Source: Euclidia mi
Lineage: Eukaryota > Arthropoda > Insecta > Lepidoptera > Erebidae
Direction: 5' to 3'
DNA length: 64,000 nt
Assembly (NCBI GenBank): GCA_944739405.2
Contig: OX123197.2
Coordinates: 61,108,047-61,172,046, forward strand
Both the position numbers and the translations under genes were made by a program. The notes under the pieces were generated by a model, which made no database searches, was not told the origin of the DNA, and saw only the letters and a program-made list of their open reading frames with translations. Every line of letters starts with the position of its first letter. Within the stretch, counting starts at the first letter, position 1. Below are positions 1 through 10,674 of the stretch, in pieces.

Positions 1-327
1 GGATCGCAATATAAAATAAATTTATTAAACTGACAAGAAAAGGCACATAACTTACGTTAAATAAAACCGTTTTATTTCGACAATGTGCTTAGAAATCGCT
101 ACATGTCCCTTCCAAGGTTTTATACAAAGGTCATATAATATATTACGTTTATTCAACAAAACTTTGTTTTCAGGGTTCTGTAGTAAACTACAAGAAACAG
201 TTATAGGTAGTTTCGCCATGCCCATGTCCGTCCACGTCCGATTTTACGTAAAAACTATAAGAAATGACGCGTACAAAACTGTACAATAAAATTCTGAAAA
301 AGTTGTGATTTAGAAGTAGGTTACATA
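1..327. other. left flank, no gene recognised
   Basis: AT-rich sequence with only short frames that resemble nothing I know. It ends in CATA (324-327), the target duplication of the Gypsy element that follows. Confidence 0.6.
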
Positions 328-562
328 TGTTAGGTTGCCAGTTCCGGTTCCGATTTAATTTAATCCAATTGAACATTGGCAACACTGTCAAACGGAAGTC
401 GGTTGCGAGCAACCGTTGGAACGGAGCGCATTCGGTATCGAGGCTCCGGTGTGATCGGTGCTCAGTGCAAGCAGTGTGGTTTATATAAAATCAAGTATTA
501 TAAAGTTGTAAGAGTGAAGAAATATACAGTGGTACTAAACAGTGCGTTGGAGTTTTATTACA
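328..562 (+). repeat. 5' LTR of the first Gypsy element
   Basis: This 235-bp copy matches the 3' LTR (6694-6947) closely but lacks 19 bp present there after the CCAATTGA motif. It contains a TATA-like GTTTATATAAAA stretch near 478-490, a plausible core promoter. Confidence 0.92.
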
Positions 563-576
563 TATCAGAAGTGGTA
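563..576 (+). promoter_or_regulatory. candidate primer binding site (tRNA-Leu-like)
   Basis: TATCAGAAGTGG follows the LTR directly. It resembles the complement of an insect tRNA-Leu 3' region as I remember it (GTCAGAAGTGGGA), shifted inward from the CCA end. The adjoining GGTAAGT also looks like a splice donor. The tRNA match is from memory, not a search. Confidence 0.45.
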
Positions 577-639
577 AGTACCTGCAATTCTTATAAAAAT
601 TATAACGGTCGTTTCGAATAAGGCATTTACTAAGATATT

Positions 640-850
640 TAACGTTGTTTAAACAAGTAATTATTAGCTGTAGAATACTAAGTGTATAAAATAATAGTTT
701 TGAGTTAAGTATTAAAATTACTAAGCGCTTTATTGTTGTTTAAACAACTTAGTAATAGTTATAGCTTTTAAATATAATATAATAGTTTGAATTTAATATT
801 TTCTAAATAGATGAATGTTATTTAAACAGCTAAATAATAGCTGCAGTACT
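640..850 (+). repeat. three leader repeats centred on TTTAAAC palindromes
   Basis: Three roughly 82-90-bp spaced units contain TTGTTTAAACAA or a variant (near 646, 736 and 818), each followed by a TAATAG or ATTAG motif and often AGCTG. Each is a near-palindrome able to fold in RNA. They sit in the untranslated leader between LTR and gag. Confidence 0.65.
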
Positions 851-1341
851 ATTATGGTATAACATTTTTTTATATACTATTTTCTTGATTGCTTGATATA
901 GTTAATACTCTCAATTACCTAGGTACACAGTTTCGTAAGTATTGCACGTACACATTCAAGTTTATTATCAGCAAAATGTTTTATTTTTAAATAGTAATTG
1001 AAACAAATGGTTTACTGTGGTTTGATTATAAAATAATATTCTTTAATAATGTTGGGTATACAATTTATAATCATGCCCAGCTAGCGATAAGGGACAGTTG
1101 TTGAACAACCTGCATATATGTAGGTGAACAGTTGCTGGTTGATATCAGGGAATGCTATATTATTTTCGACGGACATACAACTTAAACAATGTGTGAGCAT
1201 TTTGGTTAAAATCTCTTCAGTTTTGAACAGGTATCGAAGGTGTATCAATAATTGTAATTTTAATTACTTCAATTCAGTCTAGAAACGGACAGACGAAATC
1301 GAACAACTACATAGCTGGCTTTGTTTCGAGTTTCAGATAAA

Positions 1342-4300
1342 ATGGAGCGTGCAAGTAAGTCGCAGCACCGACGTCTGGCAACCCCAGACCACGCTGAGTC
1401 ACGAGCAATGCGGTCGAGTTTTGAAACCAGACGCAGCCGAAGCCGCAACCGCCGTGATAGCAGCTCTGGGCGCCGACGTAGCCGGGAGAGCGCGCGAGGG
1501 TCGCGTGAGAGCGACAGGATGCGCGCATTAGAGCGGCAGTTAGAACGTGAACGCGAACGGCTTCGTGATCTACAAGAAGACCTGGATAGAGAACGTGGCC
1601 GACAGCGTCGTACGGTAAGCAACTTTAGAGAATCCATACCGCCTAGTCAACGCCATTCTGCACCCGACATCTATGCCGATGGTAACCTACCATCGAGAAA
1701 GAGATCACTTATCGCGGGTAAAGAAGACGACGGCCCTGTGAATCAAAAGAGTCGTGTTGAACATGGCGGCGTGTCACCTTCGTTTTCTACAAGAGATGTA
1801 GTAGATATCCTTAAATCGATTAAGAACATGCACTCCCAACCATTATCTGCTGTGCCTGTTCACTCTAATAATCACAAAAATATTTTACCTGATTTTGACC
1901 CCTCGTCAAAGAATCAGCGAATAGATATTTGGCTTAAGAAGGTCAACGAATGCGCAGCAGTATATGGCTGGGACGACAAGACCACCATTCATTTTGGAAT
2001 GCAGAAACTCCAGGGTTTGGCCAAGACATGGTATGAAAGTTTACCTTCGATTCTTTTTAGTTGGTCTGAATGGCAGGACAAATTACTTAGTGCTTTCCCG
2101 TGTGACCAAAACTATGGCCAAATGCTGGAGGACATGTTGAAACGTAAAAGTAGAATTAATGAGCCCATCGAGGTATATTTTTATGAAAAACTCGCTCTGT
2201 TGAACCAATGCAACATTGAAGGCAAGCGTGCAGTAGAATGTATTACACACGGCCTTACTGATAGGACAATGAAGTCTAGTGCCACAACCTTACGTTGCAA
2301 TAATCCGGAAGAGCTTCTTCAGTTCTTAATGAGTAGTAAGGATTACACGCAGTTCTTTGATAAAACGGGTTACAGAACTAGGCCGGGTAGGGAGACTAAT
2401 TCATCTAGTAATAACAGTTACAAGGAGAATAGAAAGTTTGATAGCGCGCAAAGAACGAGTAACGATTTATTTTGCTACAACTGTAAAGAAAAGGGCCATC
2501 CATTTTTAAAGTGTCCTAAGCCTATTATGAAGTGCAATAAATGTAATAGAGTTGGCCATAAAACCGAAAATTGCTTTTCTAATAAAAAGGAAGGTTCACA
2601 GGATTCAGCTCTCAAAACGATGCTTATATCTGGTATAAGTTCTTCCTCTGGTGTGAAATTTTATAAAGAAACAATAGTAAATAATGTTTCGATTAAAGGC
2701 TTTGTAGTTTTCGGTAGTGAGGTATGTTTAATAAGGCAGTCCGACGCATCTCATTTAGGATTATCATACAACAATCAATCGACGGGCTTAAAAGGGTTCG
2801 GCAATGACATAGTACGTACTATTGGTAGTGTCTTGATGAAATTATCTGTCGATGGAGTAAACGCTGAAGTCTCTTGTCTAGTAGTCGACGACCAATATCT
2901 AGAAACGCCTCTTCTTATTGGGCAGTCGTTTACAGAACAACCCCACATTGCCGTAGTAAAAACCGCTAAAGAGCTTAGATTCTTTGATATCGGTCGTGAG
3001 ATGCCCTTTTCGGAAGCCGAAGTCCACAATAATATACCCATAAAAGTAAAGGTTGTCGCCGATCTTGTCGTTGACGGACCAGCTAGCATTAAAGCCGTAA
3101 TAGACAAAGCAGTGCACGGAAGTATTGGGTTAAAAACTATTATTGTCGGTCAGCCCAGTCAACAATTTGCTGTTTTAGGTGGCGTATATCCCGTAAAGCA
3201 GGGAATTATCAATGTTCTTATTGACCCAGTAGCAGAGTATTGTCATTTAGAAGTTGGAATGGTTATCAATCGTTGTATAGAGATTGCTTCGGTGAACTGT
3301 ATTTTGACGTCTCCCAGTGACACAGTAGAACATAACCATATTATTAAAGACGCGGTTCGGGTTGGAGAAGACATTAATGAAACTCAACGAGTAAAACTTT
3401 TTGAGTTATTAGATAAATATCGTCATTGTTTCGCGACTTCCTTGAAAGAATTAGGGTGCACTAATATCACTGAGATGACAATTGAATTAAATAATAAAAA
3501 AACAATTGTCTATCGTCCGTACAGACTTTGTCATAAGGAACGAGAGGTTGTACGAGGTATGATTAGCGAGATGTTAGATGCAGGAATTATAAGGGAGTCC
3601 GTATCAGAGTATGCAAGTCCCATTATTTTGGTACGTAAGAAAGATGGCAACATGAGAATGTGTGTCGATTATAGGATGCTTAATTCGGTTACCGTAAAAG
3701 AACGTTATCCTATGCCCAATATAGATGATGAAATTGCGCGGTTGGCTGGCCAATCCTATTTCGTTACACTTGATTTGACGTCGGGATACTATCAGGTTCC
3801 AATATCTGAAATGACGCGACCTTTAACCTCCTTTGTTACGCCAGATGGCCAGTACGAGTTTAATCGGATGCCGTTTGGGCTAGCTAACGCTCCTGCGGTA
3901 TTCCAAAGAATGATGAACCGTCTTTTAGGAGCCTCGCGCTATGAGGGCGCTACTGCTTACATTGATGACGTGTTAATTTATGGCAAAAGTGTTGAGGAAT
4001 GTTTGACAAGACTGGAAACTGTCTTACAGCTAATAGAGAAAGCGAATTTGACTCTCAACTTGGCAAAATGTGAGTTTCTTATGAACAAAATTAACTACTT
4101 GGGTTATGAAATGAGTGCCGCTGGAGTGCGACCAGGTACTAAAAAGATTCAGTGCGTAATTGACTTTCCGTGCCCCATAAATCAACATACTGTTAGACAG
4201 TTTCTTGGCTTGGTAGGGTACTTTCGTAAATTTATTAGAAATTTCGCAGTATTAGCCGACCCGTTAACAAAATTATTAGCTAAGGACGCAAAATGGATTT

Positions 4301-4380
4301 GGTCAATTGATCAAGAAAAGGCTTTCGAGAATCTCAAGAACAAATTGGTAGAAATGGCTAAAACAGGCCTCCTGTTTTAG
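1342..4380 (+). pseudogene. Gypsy gag-protease-reverse transcriptase (frameshifted)
   Basis: The ATG at 1342 opens a 1012-codon frame. Residues about 15-95 are Arg/Ser-rich then charged coiled-coil. A capsid-like gag block follows, then two CCHC zinc knuckles from about residue 378 (CYNCKEKGHPFLKC and CNKCNRVGHKTENC) for RNA binding. The protease region at about residue 454 reads FVVFGSE, where the family has an aspartate before the FGSE-type turn, so the catalytic Asp is probably lost. The reverse transcriptase keeps VDYR, MPFGLANAP and AYIDD (about residue 873). The frame ends in TAG at 4378-4380, in the middle of the RT-RNase H connection. Coding continues in another frame from about 4368, which shows an indel rather than a natural end. 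Gag and pol are otherwise fused in one frame. Confidence 0.9.
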
Positions 4381-4980
4381 CCATTTATGACCCTAGGGCG
4401 GAATTTGAATTGCACACTGACGCTAGCAAATTAGGTGTTGAGGGCGTATTGTTACAGAGGATAGATTTTAAGGATTCATTCAAGCCAGTAGCTTTTTACA
4501 GCCGAAAGACTTCCCCCGAAGAGAAAAATTTTCATGCCTATGAATTGGAAACACTAGCCGTAATTTGCGCATTGAAAAAGTTAAGGGGATATTTGTTGGG
4601 TCAGCAGTTTAAGATTATTACTGACTGTAGTGCTTTACGATCTACCTTTTCAAAAAGAGATATTCTTCCCAGGGTTGCCCGCTGGTGGCTTCTTATGCAA
4701 GAATTTCAGTGTTCAATTGAATATCGTCCAGGTGCCAGAATGTCGCATGTTGATGCCCTATCCCGTAATCCCGTAACTGACGACGAAACTAGTAACGTCT
4801 CTGATAATTATCCGTCGGTCATGAGTATTAGTAGCGAGGACTGGCTCCACACTTTGCAATTAGGAGATACTGAACTGAATAGAATTCGAGATGTTCTTAT
4901 TTCTGGCATTGACGCAGATGGGCTTAAATATATTCGTGATAACTTTCTTATCAAAGACAATAAACTATACCGGTATTTAA
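4368..4980 (+). pseudogene. Gypsy RNase H and connection (second frame)
   Basis: Continues the preceding polyprotein after a frameshift. It begins in the connection (VLAIYDP) and shows the RNase H signature TDASKLGVEGVL, the ELE motif in YELETLAV, and ITDCSALR, then the domain end SHVDALSRNP, which is typical of Gypsy pol. The downstream linker runs to about 4980, where homology to integrase in this frame stops. The frame stays open as unrelated sequence to 5099. RNase H would degrade the RNA strand of RNA-DNA hybrids during reverse transcription. Confidence 0.85.
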
Positions 4981-4981
4981 A

Positions 4982-5662
4982 TGGAAAGCGTGTATCGAAT
5001 GTGCATATTCTAAGAAAAATTATACTGGTAAGGAAGGCCACTTGCACCCAATTGAAAAAGTGGGTGTTCCCTTCCATACGCTGCACATTGACCACTTAGG
5101 TCCATTTGTGAGATCTAAAAGGGGAAATACATACCTACTTGTCATTGTCGATGGTTTTACCAAATTTGTATTTACTCGACCAGTTCGAAACACCAAGACA
5201 CAAAGTGCAATTAGGGCGCTCGAAGATATATTTTACACATTTAGGGTTCCAGACCGTATAATTAGCGATAGGGGAACATGTTTCACTTCACACGCATTTA
5301 AGAGGTTTTGTCTAGATAAGGGTGTTAGGCATGTACTCAACGCTGTTGCTAGTCCCCGATCCAATGGGCAAGTCGAGAGGTACAATCGCGTCATCCTAGA
5401 TTCATTAACCGCTCAGAATCTTAATCGTGATGAAAGAGACTGGGATGACGTGATTGGAAAAGTTCAATGGGGGCTCAATAATACGTGTCAAAAGACAACA
5501 GGCAGATCGCCTTCAGAGGTCATGTTTGGCACCTGTATGGACTCTGAGCTAAACCCTAAGCTTAATGAAATACGCCAACAAACCCGCGAACCCAACGAAT
5601 TGACTATTATTAGAGAACAGGTTAAGGATGCGATTGATGCTCACCAAAAAATTAAATTTTAA
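4982..5662 (+). pseudogene. Gypsy integrase, zinc-finger half deleted
   Basis: In a third frame the sequence resumes inside the integrase zinc-binding domain: only the Cys pair (CIEC at 4991-5002) remains, and the preceding His-His half (about 50-60 residues in relatives) is absent. The catalytic core is complete by eye, with IDHLGPF, ISDRGTCF and a C-terminal Glu in NGQVERYN, the D,D-35-E triad. The frame ends at 5662 after a run of A and T, while matching sequence continues in another frame from about 5650. The deletion at about 4980 would abolish normal integration. Confidence 0.85.
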
Positions 5663-5978
5663 CAAGGATAGGCGGCCTGCTCGAAGTTATGCCGAAGGCG
5701 AGTTAGTTAAAATCACGAAGACTGATTATAATAACGACGGTAAAAGTAAGAAGCTTCTCCCCTCGTACGTAGGCCCATATAGAGTGGTTTCGATATTAGG
5801 CAATGATAGGTATAGAATAGCAGCTATTCCAGGCCTGACTGCCACAAAGAACAAACGTCAAACTACAGTAGCCGCTGATAGAATGTTGCCTTGGGTCAAT
5901 GTAGCTGCATTAGAAGTTAACAATTCAGAGTCGTCCGATAATGACGAACAGAGTAAGAGCGATGGCGATAGCGAATAA
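5650..5978 (+). pseudogene. Gypsy integrase C-terminal GPY/F region
   Basis: A frameshifted continuation of integrase. It contains YAEGELVKI and YVGPYRVV, the GPY/F-type DNA-binding module of Gypsy integrases, then an acidic serine-rich tail ending in TAA at 5976-5978. The frame break lies in the A/T run near 5645-5660. No envelope frame follows. Confidence 0.8.
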
Positions 5979-6130
5979 AATTAGAAATAGGTATGAAGTG
6001 ATTGTTAACTATAATTAGTAAGCCTTCAAAAGGTTGATTAGTTAATAGGTGTAATGTAATAAAAATGTAATATTAATGTGTGTTAAATTATTAAGCTTAT
6101 GTATTTAAGAGACAAGTGTAGGGCATGGAC

Positions 6131-6496
6131 ACAACTGTGAGAATGGATGGGTTCACAGGTTGTCGTGTCGCACGCATTGTAACGAGAATGGATGGGTTCG
6201 TTGCAAGATGGGCGACGTGTTCTATACCCAGTTGATTAACGAATGTGTTCAGTTTGTAAGAATGGATGGGTTTACAAATTGAACTTATTCACAAATATGA
6301 CTTGTAATATCTGTAACGATTACGTGAGTATGGGACATTGACATAACTGTGAGAATGGATGGGTTCACAGTTTGTCTATTTCACACGCTCTTGTTATGAG
6401 AATGGATGGGTTCATAACGGGGTTGGTGAGGTGTGCCATACAAAAATCCAGAGAATGTGTCCAATTAGTAAGAATGGATGGGTTTACGAATTGGAC
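6131..6496 (+). repeat. six hairpins with the common loop GAATGGATGGG
   Basis: Hairpins at 6131-6162, 6177-6206, 6247-6284, 6341-6375, 6393-6418 and 6459-6496 all present the 11-nt loop GAATGGATGGG. The arms differ but are complementary each time, for example CTGTGA/TCACAG, TAACGA/TCGTTGC, TTGTAA/TTACAA, GTTATGA/TCATAAC. The set is a tandem duplication of a three-hairpin unit of about 210 bp (1-2-3 then 4-5-6). Paired copies have changed on both arms while pairing is kept. It lies between pol and the 3' LTR on the sense strand, so it would be in the genomic RNA. A role in RNA packaging, dimerisation or protein binding is possible but not shown. Confidence 0.9.
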
Positions 6497-6693
6497 TTAT
6501 TCCAGATAAAAAGGTATCCGATATGTTAAATTTAGTATAAATATTGTATCAACTATTGATTATTATATTTTTTTTCTCTTGTTGTCATGTACGAATATAT
6601 TATGTTAAATTACGACAGTGATTGCTCGCAACTGGCCGAATGTTAGGTTGGTGTACCGGGCATGAGGACATGCCCGAGGTCAGGATGGACGAA
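6497..6693 (+). other. end of Gypsy 3' UTR with LTR-edge echo
   Basis: No coding. GAATGTTAGGTTGGT near 6640 echoes the LTR edge at 6691, with a small hairpin GGGCATGAGGACATGCCC between them. The purine-rich GAGGTCAGGATGGACGAA just before the LTR is a weak polypurine-tract candidate. Confidence 0.5.
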
Positions 6694-6947
6694 TGTTAGG
6701 TTGCCAGTTCCGGTTCCGATTTAATTTAATCCAATTGAGTTACTTATTAATTTCTTTACATTGGCAACACTGTCAAACGGAAGTCGGTTGCGAGCAACCG
6801 TTGGAACGGAGCGCATTCGGTATCGAGGCTCCGGTGAGATCGGTGCTCAGTGCAAGCAGTGTGGTTTATATAAAATCAAGTATTATAAAGTTGTAACAGT
6901 GAAGAAATATACAGTGATACTAAACAGTGCGTTGGAGTTTTATTACA
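6694..6947 (+). repeat. 3' LTR of the first Gypsy element
   Basis: A 254-bp direct copy of 328-562, with 19 extra bp. It is followed by the CATA duplication at 6948-6951. Confidence 0.92.
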
Positions 6948-7741
6948 CATAATACAATGTAAAAGATAGTTATGTATTTTATTCTCTATTTTGTCGGGTA
7001 GGGTATCATAAGACATAAGACATTTATTTCGTAACAAAAACATTTGTGTTGAAAATAAAATATACAAGACAGAACTTAATAACTATAAAGACAATTTAAA
7101 CAAAATAGGAGAATAATATTTTGCACACAGACTTTATTTTATATGCATAAGACACACATTACTATTAATTTCATGTTCATTTTTTGTCTTTTATATAATC
7201 CTCTACGCTATTATAACATTTCTGAAGTAAGTATGCTTTAAGCCTATTGTTGAATATGTTATGATTTACAATAGCTTTAAAATCTAGTGGTAATTTATTG
7301 AATAAAGAGACTGCTTGTACCCTGGCGCCATGTTGTACAACATTCAGTCTAGGTTGAACCAGGCTCACTATGTCTTTTCGACGAGTATTAAATCTTCGAG
7401 TCCTTTCCAATTCTCTTTCGTGTTTTGAGAGATGTTTAGTAAAATTTGTGAGAACTACCAAGATGTAGAGGCAAGGTACCGTCAGTTTCTCCAATTTAAT
7501 AAATGTTCTTTACAAGATTCTATCTGCTTAATACAAGACATTGTTCTTATGGCTCTTTTTTGTATCACGAAGGCCGCATTTATATTGTAGTGATAACTGT
7601 TGCCCCAAAACTGTACACTATACCAAAGCTTGGACTCAACTAGGGCAAAGTACACCATTCGAAGTTGAGCCATAGTAAGGCCGTCCCTGAGACTCTTGAT
7701 CGCATAACAAGCAGAACTCACATAATTTACAATGGAGGCCA

Positions 7742-7981
7742 GGGCCCAATTCTACTAAATGAATATAGTTTCGATATGATGTCAGTGTCATAATTACGTC
7801 ACAAAAAGCGTATTCTTCTAAATTATTTGATATTTGAATGAAATTGTAACGAGATCGTATGTGTCAACGCCGAACTGTTTATTTTAAATTATACGATAAT
7901 GGCATTAGGTTATCAGAATACCGCTTTTAAATCCATTCAAAATATGTTATCAATGTCATATAAAAATAGCAGAATGGCCCC
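7742..7981. mobile_element. MITE inside the LINE relic
   Basis: Inverted ends GGGCCCAATTCTACTA (left) and AGCAGAATGGCCCC (right) bound about 240 bp that interrupt the LINE just upstream of its C-terminal block. I cannot define a clear target duplication, so the superfamily is open. Confidence 0.6.
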
Positions 7982-8172
7982 TCAGTTTGTTTTTCCAGAT
8001 TAGACACCGAGAGACTTTACGTTGTTGACGATTTCAATGTTTTTTCCCTGGGATATGTCTTGCAATGTTGCTTTATTTTTAACCGTTGCCTTAAAAAGCA
8101 AGCATTTGGTCTTATTGGCATTTAATATTAGATTGTTGACATTAAACCAGTTTTCAAACATCTCAAATGTAC

Positions 8173-8447
8173 ATACATACATACATACACATACATAACA
8201 TCACGCCTCTTATCCCCGAAGGGGCAGGCAGGGGTGTATTACATACCCACACTTCGCCAGTTATGGTTCGGTCCCAATGTAATAGGGGCGAGCCTATTGC
8301 CATCTACCGGGCACATTGTTAAGCGAGCGATAATTAACATTTTTAATACACACATAACTTCGAAAAGTCAGAGGTGTGTGCCCGGGGTACCTGGGGATCG
8401 AACCCGAGACCACCGTCTCGGAAGTCCGTTACGTACACCACTGGGCT
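8173..8447 (-). mobile_element. tRNA-derived SINE (family A) with 13-bp target duplication
   Basis: ATCTCAAATGTAC occurs at 8160-8172 and 8448-8460, and the LINE frame continues across it. On the minus strand the head has a polymerase III B box (GGTTCGATCC type, about 8408-8398) and the tail is (TGTA)n. A sister copy is at 19,165-19,426. Confidence 0.92.
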
Positions 8448-8703
8448 ATCTCAAATGTACTTTGTATTTTATCCTCTAACTCATTTATCTTCTTTGCGGA
8501 GACAATAGCATTTGTGTCATCTGCAAATAGCACAAGTCTAGCGACCGGAGCATTGTTTGCCATGAAGGCTGATAAGTCGTTTACGAAGTTGATAAGTCAA
8601 AAACAAGATAAGTCCTAGGACTGAACCCTGTGGCACGCCGCGAGTAACATTATTTATGTCCGATTTACTAATTATCGTTAGATAAGTGTTTTAAATACAC
8701 TAA

Positions 8704-8882
8704 GGCTCTAGACAGACGGACCGCAAGTCGGCGTGCAATCGTGTGAACTGCACACCGACTGCAATCGAACTGCGCGGTTGGTTTGCAGTTCTATTGCAGT
8801 CGTGTCAACTGCATTCAAACTGCACGAGAACTGCAATTTGCAGTTGGATTGCAGTTGAAATGCGGTCCGTCTGTCTAGAACC
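8704..8882. mobile_element. 179-bp MITE, TAA target duplication (PIF/Harbinger-like)
   Basis: Terminal inverted repeats GGCTCTAGACAGACGGACCG / GGTTCTAGACAGACGGACCG, with TAA at 8701-8703 and 8883-8885. The interior is a chain of CTGCAAT/TTGCAGTT repeats that can fold on itself. The 3-bp TAA fits PIF/Harbinger. Confidence 0.88.
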
Positions 8883-8885
8883 TAA

Positions 8886-10670
8886 GAGTTTGAGAATCCG
8901 TTAGCGAAATATTTTGTCGCTCTATCTTCTAAACCGTTGTATTTGGGTGTGTAATCTATGTTTTAAAGTGACATAAATGTTGAACTCTCAATTAAAACTA
9001 TGATGGCTCATTAGCCTTTATTAATTAAAGAGTAATAATTTATTAACTTAAACTTATATTTGCAAGCGATAAAAAAATATAGTGATGAAGTCCTTATTTT
9101 GTACTTAGGTATAGGCTACTACGGAACCCTACATTGAACGTGGCTTGACATGCACGTGGCCGGTTTTTCTTTTACTAGGCTAGATATATCTAAGATGGTA
9201 GATAAAAGAAAATGAACGGTTTTATACCGTACCTGCCTAGACGTGTACGTGTCAAGAAAAATGGTGTGTTAGTGAAAATATTCGCTGTGTAATGGATGCT
9301 AAGGGATTTGTTTACAATCAACACATTGGTGTAAAAGGTGACCATTTGGTGAAACATGTCCGGCCCAGTTAAGAACGTTAAATACCATACTTTACGTACC
9401 ACGTATGGGATAGTGGTAATGCGTCTTCCTCGCTGTTTGGTTCATCACCGTGAGTAGTGGATTCGACTGTCATCTGATCTACAATAGATGTTACGAGTTT
9501 TGGCGGTTCTTGTGTTCACTGCTTGAATATTTGTAAAATTCTTGCATTACAGAATTTATTACTAATACGGGCATTGTCATTGAAAAGATCTATCTGCGCG
9601 TGAGGCGTAGGTAGTGGTTTAAGAGGACGAATCGTCGTTTAGCACCCTGAGTGCTGTTGCTTCGAGCCCACACGATCCAACACTTTGTACCTACAATTCT
9701 GGTTTGCTAAATTCACTCGTTTAGTAACAATAGCTAATAAGTAGTGTTGTTTCAAGATTTGGTGCTTGTTATCTGTTTAATTTCATGTACGTCAAGTTGT
9801 CAATTTATGAATCACTTTGTCTATTAAGTATATAGTATTCGTCTAAGAAACGTAAAAAATACGGTAGATTCTGAGTTTATCGCGAACGAACAGATACACC
9901 ATTATACTTGGCGATGACCTTAAATATGTAGTGATAAACGTCTGTATTAGAATTTCTATTGAAACTGAAAGAGAACAGTTACGTGTCAAATTAATGATTC
10001 TAGGAATTAATTTAGGCTCTTTCGAACTACTTTCGAACTATTCTCGAGACTAGGCTTATTGCCTAGTCTCGAGAATAATAATAATACCGCTTAGTTAGTT
10101 TCTAAGTTTATTTATCTTAAGAAGTTCAATAATTTTACGGAGAGACCGGAGTTATACCACGAGTCGAGTAAATTCAAAGGTGCCGCGCGCGTCCGTCCTC
10201 AAAACTAAGCACCGTGGGAAGCGGGCTTTTCACAGCAAATGTTACAACGGGGCTGACGTAATTACGTATAGATCGTAACTCTTAAAAAAATAGTACTCTT
10301 TTATCTACATGCGACCGTCTGATCCCAATCTTGGCAACACTGTATTTATATAATCGTATAAATAATAGACCTAATCACACAAAAAATACTTGGATGAAAA
10401 TCAAACCCACCACCTCTTAAAAGAAGAAAGTAACTTTATATTGTCTTTAGAATATTTGCCACGAATATTTGTTCAGTTTTTATTTAATTGGAATATAGCT
10501 ATTCCTTTGAGTTTCGGTGGTCAGATAGGCAGCCTCTCTGTAGAATAGCTTAAAAATAGTCTAATCCTTAATATAGTAATTGTGACAGTACCTAAATATC
10601 AGCTACTTGAAACAAATCTCAAAAGACAACGTAAAATTGATGTAGACGACCAAACAAGCTCATAATCATA
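8886..10670. other. non-coding stretch; possible decayed SINE heads
   Basis: No gene. Two spots (about 9405-9480 and 9605-9690) have weak A-box/B-box-like spacing (for example GCTTCGAGCCC), perhaps old tRNA-derived SINE heads. A perfect fold-back lies at 10,039-10,077, listed separately. Confidence 0.4.
10039..10077. repeat. perfect 17-bp fold-back with 5-nt loop
   Basis: TATTCTCGAGACTAGGC is followed after TTATT by its exact reverse complement. No mismatches. Confidence 0.9.
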
Positions 10671-10674
10671 TGTT

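Larger units (their letters stand above)
328..6947 (+). mobile_element. Ty3/Gypsy LTR retrotransposon, defective (mdg3/micropia-like?)
   Basis: Two direct LTRs beginning TGTTAGG and ending TTACA enclose gag, protease, reverse transcriptase, RNase H and integrase in Ty3/Gypsy order. The 4-bp CATA at 324-327 and 6948-6951 is the target-site duplication, so both ends are preserved. There is no envelope gene. A 780-bp leader with palindromic repeats precedes gag, and a 715-bp 3' untranslated region with hairpin repeats follows pol. The placement near the mdg3/micropia group is an inference from the gag style, the two zinc knuckles, a leucine-tRNA-like primer site and repeats between pol and LTR. 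Three reading-frame breaks and an integrase deletion make it non-autonomous. Confidence 0.93.
6990..8690 (-). pseudogene. non-LTR retrotransposon (LINE) reverse transcriptase relic
   Basis: Read on the minus strand, fragments line up as one LINE ORF2: GVPQGSVLG (about 8640-8620), LFADDT (about 8525), QSTFEMFENWFNVNNLILNA on either side of a SINE, then the C-terminal region at 7721-7482 and 7494-7180 (LRMVYFALVESKLWYSVQFWG; LPLDFKAIVNHNIFNNRLK). FADD is the RT catalytic motif. The style is that of the Jockey/CR1 group. Several frames, an early stop, a MITE and a SINE show long decay. Short ATAAGAC repeats near 7010-7020 may be its 3' tail. Confidence 0.85.

Noticed and set aside
4360..4380. 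Programmed frameshift between RT and RNase H in Gypsy 1
   Set aside because: No slippery heptamer in phase and the break lies inside a domain connection; an indel is simpler.
6131..6496. CRISPR-like array (regular short repeats)
   Set aside because: Repeats are hairpin loops with self-complementary flanks inside an LTR element of a eukaryote; no spacers or cas genes.
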